Below, piece after piece: positions 49,966 through 64,000 of a stretch of DNA of 64,000 nt. Source of the stretch: Latrodectus hesperus (taxonomy: Eukaryota; Arthropoda; Arachnida; Araneae; Theridiidae); NCBI GenBank assembly GCA_037975125.1, contig CM075851.1, forward strand, positions 75,767,349-75,831,348, given 5' to 3'. How positions within the stretch are numbered: the stretch's first letter is position 1; each line of letters begins with the position of its first letter. Under the pieces are notes generated by a model. That model had not been told where the DNA came from. It did not search any database and worked only from the letters and a program-made list of their open reading frames with translations. The position numbers and the translations under genes are program-made.

Positions 49966-52900
49966 GGTCTAAAAGGCAATTTTCTTAATAAGTTTGTCAC
50001 ATTCAATCTAACTGTATTTAAAGTAAAAGCTTATGTGATTTAAAATATTTTTCTTAAGCTCATTTTCATATGGAATTCTGTTCACAGAAATTGCTACTAA
50101 AAATTTTCAGATTCTTGTAGTTGTATTCAGGGAATCCATAAACATGTTCAGTACTTTTTAGCTAAAGTCTTAAGAGCTTAGTGCTGAAATATCAATATTG
50201 AAAAGCATATAGGTTATCTAATTTAAAAAACACAGCGTATATACTAATTGTGAATGAAAATAAATTACTATAATTTTGGATAATTTTCAAACATGTATTT
50301 AAAGTAAAAACAAAATTAAGTTTTATATTATAGTGGTGGTGTAAGTGAAATAAATTAGTATGCTGCCAGCTTTTTAAAATGCATCCTTAAACTGCATATC
50401 GCTGAAATTTCTAAAATGTAAATTAAATCTTAAATGATGTAAATTTATTTACTGCATGCTTTTTACAGTTTATTGAGTTATATGCTCAATTAAAATAAAT
50501 ATGGAAATTAAAATCTTTTTAAATGTTTATTTAAAAAGTAAAAGTGTAGTTTTATAAGGCCACATGATTGTAATATTATGATAATTTTATAATGTACAGC
50601 GACCCTCTTAGTTAAAAAATATGATAATATATTGTCTTATACACACCTTCATAGAAACCATCATAAACATTTAAATAAAAAATATTATAGCGAAATATGT
50701 TCAAAAATATGTGTGAACAATTAGTATATGATTATTACATTTTCAATTTATGTTATTGTAATATGATTGACCATTAAATAAGTGGTGTAGTGGTTATGCC
50801 CACATTTTCCCACTAAATATAAACAAAAAGTTAAGTAACGCAATAGAGAAAAGCACAGAAATTTATATAATCAGATTTTGTTTAAGCTTACAAGCATCAG
50901 TTACTTTCATTTTAATTCACGTACATAAAACTTTATATTTCTGTGTATTTTTTAAAAACTTTTCTTATTCAAGTCCTTCTCTAAATATATTTCAATAAAA
51001 TTATTTTATTTTTTCACTTTGATTTTTATAGGAATAGACAGATTTTTGGAATATATTTTACTGGAAATTTCTCACCAGAACTAGCATCTGTGTAAATAAG
51101 GACGTATCATAATTTAAAATTCGAATTGAAAACAGTATTCTCCTTTCAACTTGGAGAGGCTAAAGCATTCATTAGATTGGATGAGTAAGGATAAATGTTG
51201 CCTGGTGACCAAATTTGATTAATAGCAAAAGTTTCTTCCAGCTGAATGAAATCAGAAAGGTTCAGCATTTAGATGTATAGAGAGATATGTATTTCCTGTC
51301 AAGTTCTATTTATGTATAGTTTTAGTAAGGGTGTCTCTAACTTAAATGTATGATTCTAATTTACATTTAATTCTCAAGGCAACAAAATATTGATAAAGAA
51401 TTTGTTCATATGAAAGTCAAAGTCAAATAAAATATTATTTACCACAACTTTAAATAATTTATTTTCATTAAAAAATTTAACATTCTGTAGAAATTTATTT
51501 ACATGAATCATGAACACCATTTTAGAAAATAAAACATCAAAACTGTGATATTCCAAATTATATTAATAAATTGCAGTTTTATTTTATATTTTTAAGAACA
51601 GTAATTAAGTTATTAATTTTTTTACAGCAGTGATTTACTTCATTTTCTAAGATCTAGTTTAGGTAGTAGCTGAATACTTAATGCTTTGACTTTTAGTAAA
51701 ACAGCCTGTCTGTTTCCTTTCCATCTTAGTCTCGAATTCATGTAGTTGTTCGAAGTACCTAATAAAATGTACATTCTAAATGAACTAACTTGCATGTTTA
51801 AAGTGTGATCATATAGCAGTAAAAAAACCACATTCTCTAAAATAGAAATAACTGCAAAAACTTAAATTTTATGATAAAAAAATTTTTACTCTTTAATAGA
51901 GTACATTTTAAAAAAATTTGACCTTGATGATTTTAAATGCGATTATGTAGTTCTATTTCTTAGTATATGAATTAGTTTTAAATAAATTTTATGCTTTCAT
52001 AATTTCATATTTAATTAAATTACAAATTTTTCATAATAATAAACTTTATTTTAATGTGTTACATTATAATAGGACAATGAATTATCAAAATAAAAACTTA
52101 ATCTTCTTTGTACGAAACATACTTACAATTTAAAAGTGACATAAATATTGACTTTAGTTTGATTCTTAATTTTTTTATAATTTATATTGTTTTATAGAGA
52201 CTTCTATTTTATTAACTCTCTTTTATTATCACAAAAAGTTAATATTAATTATATGAATTTTATATAACCTTAATACGAGATGAGTTAATATCAAATACTT
52301 AATATTTAATAGTTCTGTGTTAGCAATGATTAAAAGCCAATTACCATCCATAAATACTCTTATACCTTTAAATAATTTTATATTTTAGAGGGGCATCAAA
52401 TATCCAATGATCAGGCATTTAAGTAATCGAGAATTTTATGCTTGCGTTAAATTAAAAGCGTCATCTATATAGTTGAAAGTAAAGAAGATCTCCAATGACC
52501 GCTTGATTAAAGTTAAGAAAGAGACAAACATTTTGTTAAAAGACAGTTTTTTTTCAGATTTATTAAATAGATTTTTATTCACTCGAGTTATTCCTAGATT
52601 TTAAATTTTATCTTACAAATTTGTAATAATATTTTCTAAATACATTAAAAATATATTTTTATAGCTATTTCAAAAATTGACAGAACACGGAGAGATTTTA
52701 TGAGAATGTTACAGTAGTGACTTTAAAAATAATGAGTAATTTTAATGAAAATAACAATGCACAAATTACGAGATATATTTATTATTATTGTTTAATATAA
52801 ATCTGAAAGCCTATTGTTACGGATTTTTAATCTTGTTATAGACTTAATTTTGTTATAGATTTTGTAAATTTACATTTAAATTCACTGAGAAAAAGAAAAA

Positions 52901-55900
52901 CATATTAATTTTAAAAATTAATTAATTTTTCTTAAAGGACGTTATTTTCCCTAAATACTTGACTAAATTATCTATAAACCAAGAGCAATATAGAACTATA
53001 AACATTGTAAGTTAGTATTAACGTTTTTAAATATGAATATTAAAGAAAAATTATTGTATTTAAATTTAATCATTTAAAAAACACTTCAAACACATATGAA
53101 AAATATTTTGTTCAAATTCAAATTTTATTGACTAACTCTCATGCGACTTCTTTTTTATTTGAAGTATTTATTTTACAAAGCTTAAATCTTATATTTTTTG
53201 CTTTATGTTTTTTTAATTTATAGAATACAAGAATCACAATAGACAATATAAAACTTTGTAGGTAAACTACAAGATAAAGCATCAAGAAAAAAATTGTAGA
53301 TCATATTTATGAAGTTTTAAGACCATGTTTAAGGTTATTGTCTTTTCAAGAAAAAGTTAATTTATGTTTCGATTTAATCTTTTTATTGTTTTCCTCAATG
53401 ATTGATTTCTATGCACAATTTTAAATTTAAAATAAATTATTTGTTGTTCTGGCTTTAATATTTTTGAAAGCAGTTTTCAAAATGCCGAACTATTTTGCTG
53501 ACAACGAAAATATGTGATATGTTTGAAACATTTTCAAACTTTAATGAGCTAATATTAAAAATTATACCAATTTTCTTCACTAACTGTAAATGTATCATTT
53601 TAATAATGATCCTTAATATTAATGTGTATTCTAAAAAGCCTTGTAATTTTTTTTAATTTTTACAATTTTACTTAAAATAATTAATTTTTCTTTTTTAAAT
53701 TAATTTTATAAATCAGTTATTTAGTTATTGGAAGTAAATATGAAAATAAATATTTATATATTATTGAAAATATTTTATCAATTAAGATAAAAATAAATAA
53801 AAAAAATCGAAGGAAAAAGTTATTGAAATCAATGCTTCAAATTCCTAGAAAACAATTACTGAAGCACATTTACATATATATGGATACGTATACATTTTAG
53901 AAATATATGTATGCATTTCAATGAAACATTTTGGCTAGAGTTTCAGAATTCACATAAAAATTACGTTCTATGTATTTTATTTTTCAAAGGGAAAGTGCAT
54001 ATTACCTTCATTTCCAGCAAGTACAAATAAATTAATTCCAGTAGTTTATTTCTTGATTATCAAAATTATTAATTCCATATTTATAAAAAATTTGCTTCAA
54101 ATGAATCTTAACAAAACAAATTATAGTTTCAGTTTAAAGAAATCTCGTATAAGCATTGATGTAAGAGGAAAAAACTATGCAATTTCGGGGAAATGCCTAC
54201 TTATTTTATTTTAAATATTTATATCAATAATTTGTATTGTAAATTAATATATTTTTAAAATGTATTTTTGTATTGCTCCTATGCTATTTGTCTTTGATGT
54301 ATTGGAATTTAGAATCTAAGCCCATGTTCACAAAAATTTTGAACTAAAAGTATTTGCATTAAGAACCATTTACAAGTGTAGATGTATTATTGGGGAAAAG
54401 TATTTCCCCAATATATTGTATTTAGCACTATTTATGTACACACATTTAGTACTCTGTTTTATTCATTACTTTTACTTAAATGTAATATAAAAAAATATTT
54501 CAGAAGTTCATATGAATAAATGATTTTTTAGAGATGTTTTAAACAGAATAATTTATTAGTCCCTCTTTTCTGTTTTAATGTAAAAAAAGAAAAAAATAAG
54601 AATTTCTTACAAACCAGCCAGTGAGTCTAAAGGTTTTATTTAATCTTTTCAAAATCACACACTATAAATTTATTATTATAGTTTGCTTGTTATATTTATA
54701 CTTCATGGTGAATATCAAATACTTTAGACTCATAAACATAATTCACTATCGAATAAATCTTCACATGCAAGGGCTCTCCTAGTCATAAAATGAAATCATT
54801 TTTTAAAGTCGAATAACTAGTATCAATATTGATTTCAAAATGTTAATGCTAGCCATTACCAAAACAAATTTGAATAAACAAATATTAATCTTTATTATCA
54901 GTATATACTTCAGTTTTTTTCCCGTTCAAGATATGTAATTGGAATTAATTTAGCTAAAGATAAATAAGATGCAAATCAAATTCAACTTCATAATCTATCT
55001 TGATTAATACCCGAACTCATATGAAATAAACTGTCGAGATAAAATGTATTATTTTTACAAAAAATTATAAACAAAGTGTTACACAATCTCAAGATTTTAA
55101 TACATTAATAAGCGGATTTACAAAAATCATATTTGAAATTTCTTTATTAGTTGCAAAGCAATTATTTTAACGTAAAAGAGAACAATTAGCAAATATGAAT
55201 TTCTTATATCCTTCATTTTCTTCATTTATTCAAAATAAATGTTTGGCACTCAAAAGAACACATAAAATTAAATCACTATAATATTTTAAAGACAATATAT
55301 ACAATTAATAGCAATGAATGCATTTTTATTTCATAAGTTATTAAAAATAAGTTTTTCCTACTTTATAGAACATAACATACTTTTGAAGGCTAACTTTTGA
55401 AGTTAAACTAATAGTTAAAAAGAAAATCAAAGTCATAGAAGAAAATATATTAATAAGAAAACATAAATATCAGTGATTTGGCTTTTAATAATAAATTTAA
55501 GGGTATAAAAATTATATCTATACATTTTAAGAACTATATTTTTTTAATTTTTGTTTAATTCGAGTCAATTTTTATTATTTCTAACATAGTTTGCAAAAAT
55601 AAGGCATGCTTGTCGATCTTTTGAAATAATTTGAAAAGGTTGTTGCCCATAAAACTAAAGATGTAGATCAACCCATCCGAAGGTATATGACAAATGTTAT
55701 ATATATTGCCCATAAGTGAAATATTTTAGAAGAGTACAAAATGGTATATTTAACTGGAAATAATTGCTTTGATTATTTTGGTATTCTATGCAATTTAGAT
55801 AATTTACCAAAATTTGATTGCTACTAAATTACTTGTAAATATTTTAAACATTGTAGATTGACATGATTGGTTTTCGTAAAATCACCCGTACATTCGTCAG

Positions 55901-58900
55901 ATTAATTTACTTAATTCATTTATATAGTTTAATTTTACTAATTGATTCATTTGATCCATTTATACTAAAACTTTAATTGAATTTTTATCTTTTAATTTTT
56001 AAAATACTTTTTAAAATTAAATGTGAGACATGAGTTACGCAATACTTTCTTATTTATATTCTTAAGTTAACATATAACTAATAGAAATAAAATTAATATC
56101 AAATTTATATTAATTTACTTTTAAATGCTTGAATTTTTGAAAATTAGAAATAATTGTTTTAACAGAAATAATTTTAATAGTTTAGAACAAATGAGAGAGA
56201 TATTTTTAATTGTTTTTGGTAAAAAGAATACAATTACTTTATACAAATCTCCTACTTATCTTTGAAAGGAATCAAGTATCGGGAATCTATTATAAGAATT
56301 CTATAAATATTGTAAATCATTTATTTTTTTAAAATATGCTTTCTAATTTAAATTAATCTTTCGGAAAAAAATACTATTATTTAAAGCTTATTCTAAGTAC
56401 ATATAATAATATTTATATATTTAAATCAAACCTGTTGCTTTGTGTGAAGATGCTTTTAAAATTTCCATGCCAAAATATAATTAAGAAATTTACAAACTTG
56501 TTTTAAATATTATTTTTCAGTTAAATTTAACATAGTAAGACTACTAATCAAAGCAAATTAGTGATTACGAACAAAATGACTTAGATAATAGATTAAAAAA
56601 TCCTCATATATCTGTGTTAAGGCTTTTATAGAGTTTTAATTTCTATGAACGATTAAGTAAACTTTTTAAAATTCGATAGGTATTTTAATATATTTCGATG
56701 CTAGTCAGAGTATAAATGTGAAACGAAATGCATTTTTATAAATAAAATCATTGTATAATAATAAATAGAATACTTCTTACCTCTAACAAAAATTTTAAAA
56801 TCTCCTGAATAATATCATTTCAACTATTGAAGAAGACCCCTAGTTAAACTTACATCAATCTTCTGCTTAAAAATTTAAGATATATCATAGCTAGTAAAAT
56901 CAATTAAAAAAAGTGAAGAGAAAATAAAAACATTGTCAGGACTTTTTAATATAAATTCTGTAAATCCTTCTTCCTTCAGTGAACATAATTAATTTATTAT
57001 ATACATACTTAAAATAAGTTGTCAAACTATTTTCTGGAATAATATAAAAAGTATTCTACTTTTTAAATTACTAAAGGATATCATTTGCCAACTTATCTAG
57101 CTGCTCTTATTCAATGTATACCTGAAGAGTTTATATTTCAATATATAAGGAATTTGAAAAAAATTCTAACGCAAAATGATTTTTAAAGGCATTTAAATTA
57201 CAACAGATGTTTTCATTTAATAGAAGAATGTCAAGTTCTATTACTCTTCACTTTAATATGTCTAATATAAATGATGCGAGGTATTTTGCCATTTTGTTGG
57301 GTTGGTATTCATTTCTATAAGGAAGTTAATTAAATTTGCGAGCAGGAGAAATCTGATAAGAAGAAAATAAATGATTTTTTTATTTTTATCGGTGTCATAT
57401 GATTTGCATCTTAATAGATTTAATTTAATTCATTTAGAAAAATCTTTTCATGCATACATTTTTGGGATTATTTAAAATTAAAAACAGCACGAGAATTATT
57501 TTAAAATCTTTTTAAAAGAATAATACTAGCTGTTGTGGAAAAACCTGTAATAATATCTATTTAAGTAATGAAATCAATACCTAATATTTTTAAATATATT
57601 GCAATTGAAAATTCAATTTCATTAGTTATTTGGCTGTTATTATCTTCAATAGTAATTTCAATATTTTATAGAATGAGAAATTAATTTCAGGTTAACTTTT
57701 TTTATTTTAATTTAAAATAATTTTCAGTCTACTGCTGGAAAATACTATTCTAAAATATTGTGAACAGGAATAAATGTGAATCCAAAATTTGATTTATATA
57801 AATATTATTATTAAAATTCATCTAAACAAACTTATCAGGAAAATTTAAAAAAAAAACACTCATTTGATCTCAGTTGTAGAGATAAATTTGATATAAATTT
57901 CTAAGTATCATATTAAAAATTTATGTTATCAGTCTAAAAAATTAAACTATGTTACATTAATGTTTTATACAATTTTAATCTGAAATGTATCTTTATAATA
58001 TAAATAATCAAAACATATCATTTTTGAATAAATAATACAAAACATGTAATGAGATTCTTAACTTCATCGAGAAATTTTATGGAATATTGTTATCTTGTTT
58101 CTGATTAATAAAACCTAATTCATATATATATTCTGCTATTTGAACTGAAAACTTTATACGTATTTACTCAGCTTAAAAATATTCCTTGAGATTTCCTTGA
58201 AATTTCATAAATAAATAAAATTGAATTAAGTAAATAAAATTGAATTACGTAATTAAAATTAAAATTAAAAATAATAAAATGAATGCAGTTGAAAAGTTTA
58301 GCAAACTTATTTATCACTTAGTATCAAAATAATTCAAATTATATTTCTTTTGAATACATTTGAAGTTTTGTGATAGAAGGAGAAGTTATGAAACATATTT
58401 TGTAATAACATCTAATAATATCCATTATATATAGCTGTGAGTAAATGGGATTTTAATAGGCTTCGTTAGAACTAAAATATAATAGTAGCTACCAATTTTT
58501 TTCATAAATATAAATGCATATATTCTATTTTCTTAGGCTAATATGTGTCTTACAAGATTTATTCCAGCAAAATAGCGCTTTAACAAGCAAAACATTCTGT
58601 CATTTGGTTATGGACATTTGATTGTGATTAGCTTCAATGATTTCATTATAATACACACTTCAGCATCTGTGACAAATTATGTTTGTTTTTTAAGAATAAA
58701 GGAAGTGTACTTTTTTATTTGGATACTTTAAATGTTTTTAATTGAATTTTACATTAATTTTTTATTTGATATATAAGAATCCATAATATTAGAAGATACT
58801 TTTATGGTTCCTTCGATCAACAAGAATTTTAAATTGTTAATTTAAAAATTAGGTGTAATAATTTTACAGGAAGGACATGAAGGATGGAAAAGACAACAAA

Positions 58901-61213
58901 TCCACTTAGTTACATTAATCAGAAATGTAATAATGCGAATTTAGTGGAATTATTAGTTTTGTTCATTTTATTTAATTTAAAAAATCACTTTTAAATTATA
59001 TTTATATTTAAATGTTATTTTACTGATATTGACATTATTAACTGTTGATCTGAACTTTTAAAATGTGAGCTAAGTGATACTTAGATTTTGCATTGCAATT
59101 ATTATGCATCAAAAGAAAAGTACAGTGAAAATTATGGGATTTGCATTTCCGTGGTAAAGTCTTTAATGTGATAAAAATATTGAAGTTCGATTTGGTGATT
59201 TTAAATAAAAATAAAGCTTCAAAATCATAAGAAAATATTATGTTTAAGCTTTTTAACTTTAAAATTTTGATTCTCCTTTTTTATGAGAAACATGTTATTT
59301 CAAATTCTTTAATTTTGTAGTTATTTTTCATAATAGTAAGAAAGCAATAAAATAAAATTCAACCAAAAATTTTACATTTGAAAGAAAACAATAAAATTTA
59401 TATTTTGAAGTTAAGTATTTTATAAAATGTACGATATAAATAAAGCTTTTCTAACTCAGCAAGTATTAATCTACAATTTTATTCAAAGTTTACTTCCATC
59501 ATGAAATCAGCCATTTTGATATTTAATTTCAAGCCTTATAGAAAAATATTTCAGCATTTTTTCTTGAATATCTCTCGACAAGTAGTACCCAAGGTACCTT
59601 TAGGGCATAAATGTTAAGTTTATTGGTGCTATCAGGCGTGAAATAAAAGTCAGGGATAAATTCAGTTGAATTATTCAACTGAAAGATAGAAATAAAGTCA
59701 CTTTAAAGATCTTAAGACTCTAATGATCGGATGCTAAAAGTCGCATGAAATTCCTTTAGTAACTGTAAAGGGCCAATTTTGATAAGTGTTCAGCGTAAAA
59801 GAAGCAGCTTAGTAAAAAAGACTATCAGAAAAACAATGACTTCAAGTTTAAGTGATTTTTTTTTGCGTCTTCCATTGTATTTAGGTTTAAAATGCTTTTT
59901 CATTTATGCATTGTATATTATTTTTAATGACCAGTTGTTTGGAAATAAAAACATTTTTCCCCTTTTTTTATCATCTAATATAAATTATACTTGAATATAG
60001 ATACAAATAACCCACTAAATATTTAACAAAGAAGTGATATGCATAGAATCTAAAGTTATTTAATGAATTCATAATGAACACAAATAAGTATAGTGACTTT
60101 CAAGGATAAATTTGGCATCCTAGAATCTTAAAGATGCAAACATTTTTGTTTTAAAATATTTCAAATTGATTTATTCTAGTGTGCAATTTATTTCGTATAT
60201 CAAAACACTTAAAAAATAAGAAACAATCTCACGTGACAAATATTATGAAATAAATAACGCCTTTTAAGTGAAAGCTATAGCATACAAATTAAAATTTTCC
60301 TTCATAAAAATTATTTAGACATTACTAATTCCTTTTGATGATAAATAATAATTCGATTCTGGTGTGATACCATAATAAATTATTTTTTTAAAAATAGTTT
60401 ACTTTACTTCACTACAATTCAAATTAATAGCTATGGCAATTGAATAATCAAATTTATAAATAAAAGAGAGCAATTATATTTTATTGATAAAAACTTATTA
60501 TGAATAAATGTTTGAAATATATTAATAAGCATAACATTTTAAAACTAAATAACATACCTTAAAACAGATCAAGATTCAATTTACAATTAATGAAACTAAA
60601 AATAAACTAAAATTTGTGCAAAACCAAATAACATAATTAACGTTTGTTAATTATGATGAATACCTGAAGTTCTTTGAGTAATTTTCTAGAATTATTAAAT
60701 TTAGTTAAGGACGTGACTTTGGGTAATTAGCATTTTCACGTTTTTCTATGTTAAAGCTTATTATAATATGCTACAAACAGCCGACAATTTTAACTGCGCG
60801 CTAACTAATTCCAAAGGTTAACAAGTAGCAAACTTCAAAATAAGAAGACAATGAAAACTTTTGATAATTATGTTTCTCTGCAACATAAAGATAATTAAAT
60901 ATGAATACTTACTGAATTGTATTACATCAAAGCTAGAGGACAAAGGAAAATGTATATTGTAGGACATGTTTTATAAGAAATGCTTTCGCTTATTCTATAT
61001 AATTATTTAAGGATATATTAAACAAAGGAAATTATGTGTACTATGGAAAATATAAATGTTATAGCTAAGAAATGATTTAGATTTTCTTGAGCAATCTCAT
61101 CATGAAATTATATTTGGTTCATACGACTATTCTACTTGAATTACATTTACTTATTCTATATATGTTTATTCGTATAATTCACATAGCTTCATTATTTATG
61201 TTATTTTTTAACA

Positions 61214-61216
<3 letters not shown>

Positions 61217-61303
<87 letters not shown>
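61217..61303. repeat. (AT)n microsatellite
   Basis: AT run of about 87 bases. The Tyr/Ile-repeat reading frames across it are artefacts. Confidence 0.95.
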
Positions 61304-61305
<2 letters not shown>

Positions 61306-61488
61306 ATTTTCCATTTTAAGCAATATAACAATGTGATACATAATGTATAAAAATATAATTGTAAAATATAAATAATGATCGTTACACATTCTATGACAAA
61401 ATGTATTATAGATAAACACGTATTAATTTGACACAATTATTTTGTTTATTTATATACTTGTAAATACTTTTGAGATCTGAGCTATAAT

Positions 61489-61604
<116 letters not shown>

Positions 61605-64000
61605 CTGAGTGAGTGAGTGTGAGAGAGAGTAATGATTTTCCATAATGTACTTCTAAGTACTATGAATATTCATTGAATTGTTCATAAGTATTTACCATAT
61701 GTTCATTGTTTTGAAATGAACTTCATTGATCTTTTTGTGTATGTTGGAATCTAAAGAAATAATTCTAAATTATTTATCTATTAATCAATGTTATTACTTT
61801 TGAATGTAGTTTTCAACTTATTATTATATAAATAAACAATAATAGTATAATGAGGGCCCAAAATATAACTTAAAAATTTTAATACATATTTGTATAAATT
61901 GATAAGAACAGCAAATGATTCGTATCATAAAATTAAAAACATCTGTAAATAAATTTTAATTATAAGAATGTACTTTGTAAGGTTTACATTATAATCTCTT
62001 TATGTAGTCACCACTTTTAATTTATAAAAACATTTTGCATCATGCAGCTTATGTGAAGTTTTATATTGGATTTTAATCGAAAGCGTAAAATGTTGGATTT
62101 GCAGACTTTCAAATAACCTAATAAAAAATCTACATGAGTGGAATAAGCGTGCCTAAATTATCTTAAATTTAAAGCCTGTTTAGAAATACAGTACCTGATG
62201 TCAGAAAGCGGCAAAAGAAGGCTTGGAAGGTGGAAAAGTAAAAATAGATCTCTGGAAAATATAATTGCAGACTGAAAGAAACCCCGAATGAAAGAAAGTG
62301 ATGGATATAAAAGCGAAGACTATTGGATAGATTAACATAAAAACAATTACAGTCAAATTGAACACAGATTTTAAAGCTTCTGGAATCTGCAGTAATAATT
62401 TTTACACATAGGTTGACTTTTATAAGCAAAAAGTTGGTATAACAGGAATTCTCAAGACACTTGCCTCAGCTGTAAATAACAAATACTGTCTAGAATATAT
62501 CCATAACCACAAAACTTAGTTTCTTACTAAGAGAAAATGTATGTGCAGAAAATTTATCTTTGTCATTTTTCCTTGAAAAATATGAATTCAATCAATTATA
62601 ATGGTTGATTTTCATAGTTTAGGCAGCTTTATCATATTTTCTGCTGGCACAACCATATCCTTATACGGTAGAATCATGTGGGAGAAGTATAAAGAAATTT
62701 CAGCTGACTTTGTCGATGATACTATGTAAATAGTATTTTCTGCATAGATAGAATTCTTTTCTTATGTTATGCTTATATTCGTGCAAGGCGATGTAGTATG
62801 TACATGTGTATACATTATAAGCGTTAAGAAGAAATTGAATATATGACCAAGCAACCTCCTTATTAGGGAATAGTTATGATTTATTTTAAAACATTTATTC
62901 CATAACTAATATTCTCCACCTTCATTTCTCAATGAAATTTTAGTTTATTCTCATGAGGAATGAAATTATTTTCATTTAACAAAATTCAGTACTCTTATAA
63001 TTGGTTTCACAAGTGAATATTGACTTTAGAACACGCCAAAGAAGGTCTTAAACTATAGTAATAAAGGATGCATTGTAAATTTATGGTGTTTTCTTATTTT
63101 GTAAACACTTATTTATATTTGACAGACACACAATGGAAGTTTATGTTAATCAAGCAAATTTATTGAATAATATATCTTCTTTATTTTAAATAGTGTTAAA
63201 CTATAAATAAAATTATAACTAAATCTCTAAATATTCGTGTTGATAAAATGTTCCTGTGTCATAATTAGAAAAAGTTGGCATGCATTCAATTTACAAATTA
63301 ATATTGTTCATATTTCATGTAATACTACTGTGAAGAAGAGTATGCATTTAAATGCAATTTCTTATAATTTCACATTAGACACACTGATAAAAACATTTAA
63401 ATTGAGATTTTTTATAAAAAAAAATTAATATTCATTAAATGATATCTGTAAAATTAATATTCAAGGAATGTAAAATTAATATTCATTAAATGATGCAACT
63501 TTTAAATAAAAATTTTTTTCTCTCATTATGCTTATTAAATTCTCTCATTATGCTTATTATTCTCTCATTATGCTTATTAAACTTTTTAAATAAAATGCTC
63601 TTAATATATGAAGACATATTTTCTGCATTTTTTATGATGTTAATGGGATGTAAAAAAAGTATTGTTTATTTTTTTCTATTCATATAGATGTGTATATAGA
63701 AAAGATATCTAACATACAATATAACATTAAATAAGATTAAATATTTAAGTACAAATATTTCTTCTATTAAATTTTAAACAGCTAAATTTGAGGCTAGCAA
63801 TAGATAAGCTTCCGTAATATAGCAATTTTTTCCAATGAACGAGTGATCCTAGGATTTAATCCATTCAGCTGTACGTGGGGCGAAGAGAATGGCACCTTAT
63901 ATAGAGGGTCATCCAGTTGTTGTACAGTCTTTGCCCTGAAAGTGAAAATATAGGGAAACACACGAACAGAGAGAAAAAGAAACATCTATGCCCGAAAGAG

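Noticed and set aside
61087..61436. Reading frames with long Tyr-Ile repeats
   Set aside because: Translation of an AT microsatellite on both strands.

Overview
The window is animal nuclear DNA with a block of about 34 kb (about 7,715-41,625) that looks like a copy of a large double-stranded DNA virus. The two flanks (1-7,214 and 41,626-64,000) are very AT-rich and carry only decayed transposon pieces (Ty3/Gypsy, a LINE, a Tc1-type element, a tRNA-derived SINE) and AT microsatellites. I see no supportable host gene in them. An arthropod host, perhaps an arachnid, is an inference from the baculovirus-like gene types in the block and the style of the flanks. It is not proven by any sequence here.

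The block has compact intronless genes on both strands, with short or negative spacing and higher GC than the flanks. Its left part (7.7-23.4 kb) carries recognisable genes: dUTPase, an innexin-like gap-junction protein, a RING-H2 protein, a compact RNA polymerase largest-subunit homologue with the NADFDGD active-site motif, and an archaeo-eukaryotic primase fused to a superfamily 3 helicase. It also has a Cys-rich membrane protein that resembles per os infectivity factors, a Tyr/Asp/Gly repeat protein, a long coiled-coil protein and several unrecognised small proteins. Together they cover nucleotide metabolism, late-type transcription, DNA replication, ubiquitin signalling, entry (tentative) and cell-cell channel interference (tentative). 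In three head-to-head gene pairs the two start codons share a single CATG, so the pairs have no intergenic DNA at all.

The right part (23.9-41.6 kb) is a repeat-rich region like a virus genome end. It holds a multigene family of zinc-finger/coiled-coil proteins (one intact, one broken by frameshifts, one truncated fragment, one chimera), a tandem duplication of about 6.3 kb that is almost identical, and a 1.7-kb segment between inverted arms. That segment lies in opposite orientations in the two copies, and a diverged third copy of it lies at 24.5-25.25 kb. Palindromes with CRE-type TGACGTCA sites, 48-bp tandem repeats and a 54-bp palindrome sit in the gene-poor gaps.

Evidence that the block is integrated rather than a contaminant: a SINE related to the one in the right flank sits in a viral gene with a perfect 10-bp target-site duplication, and the right end runs without a gap into the endonuclease domain of a LINE. 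The left end is hidden by a 500-N gap, so that join is unproven. Long intact reading frames beside locally broken ones suggest a fairly recent insertion that has begun to decay.
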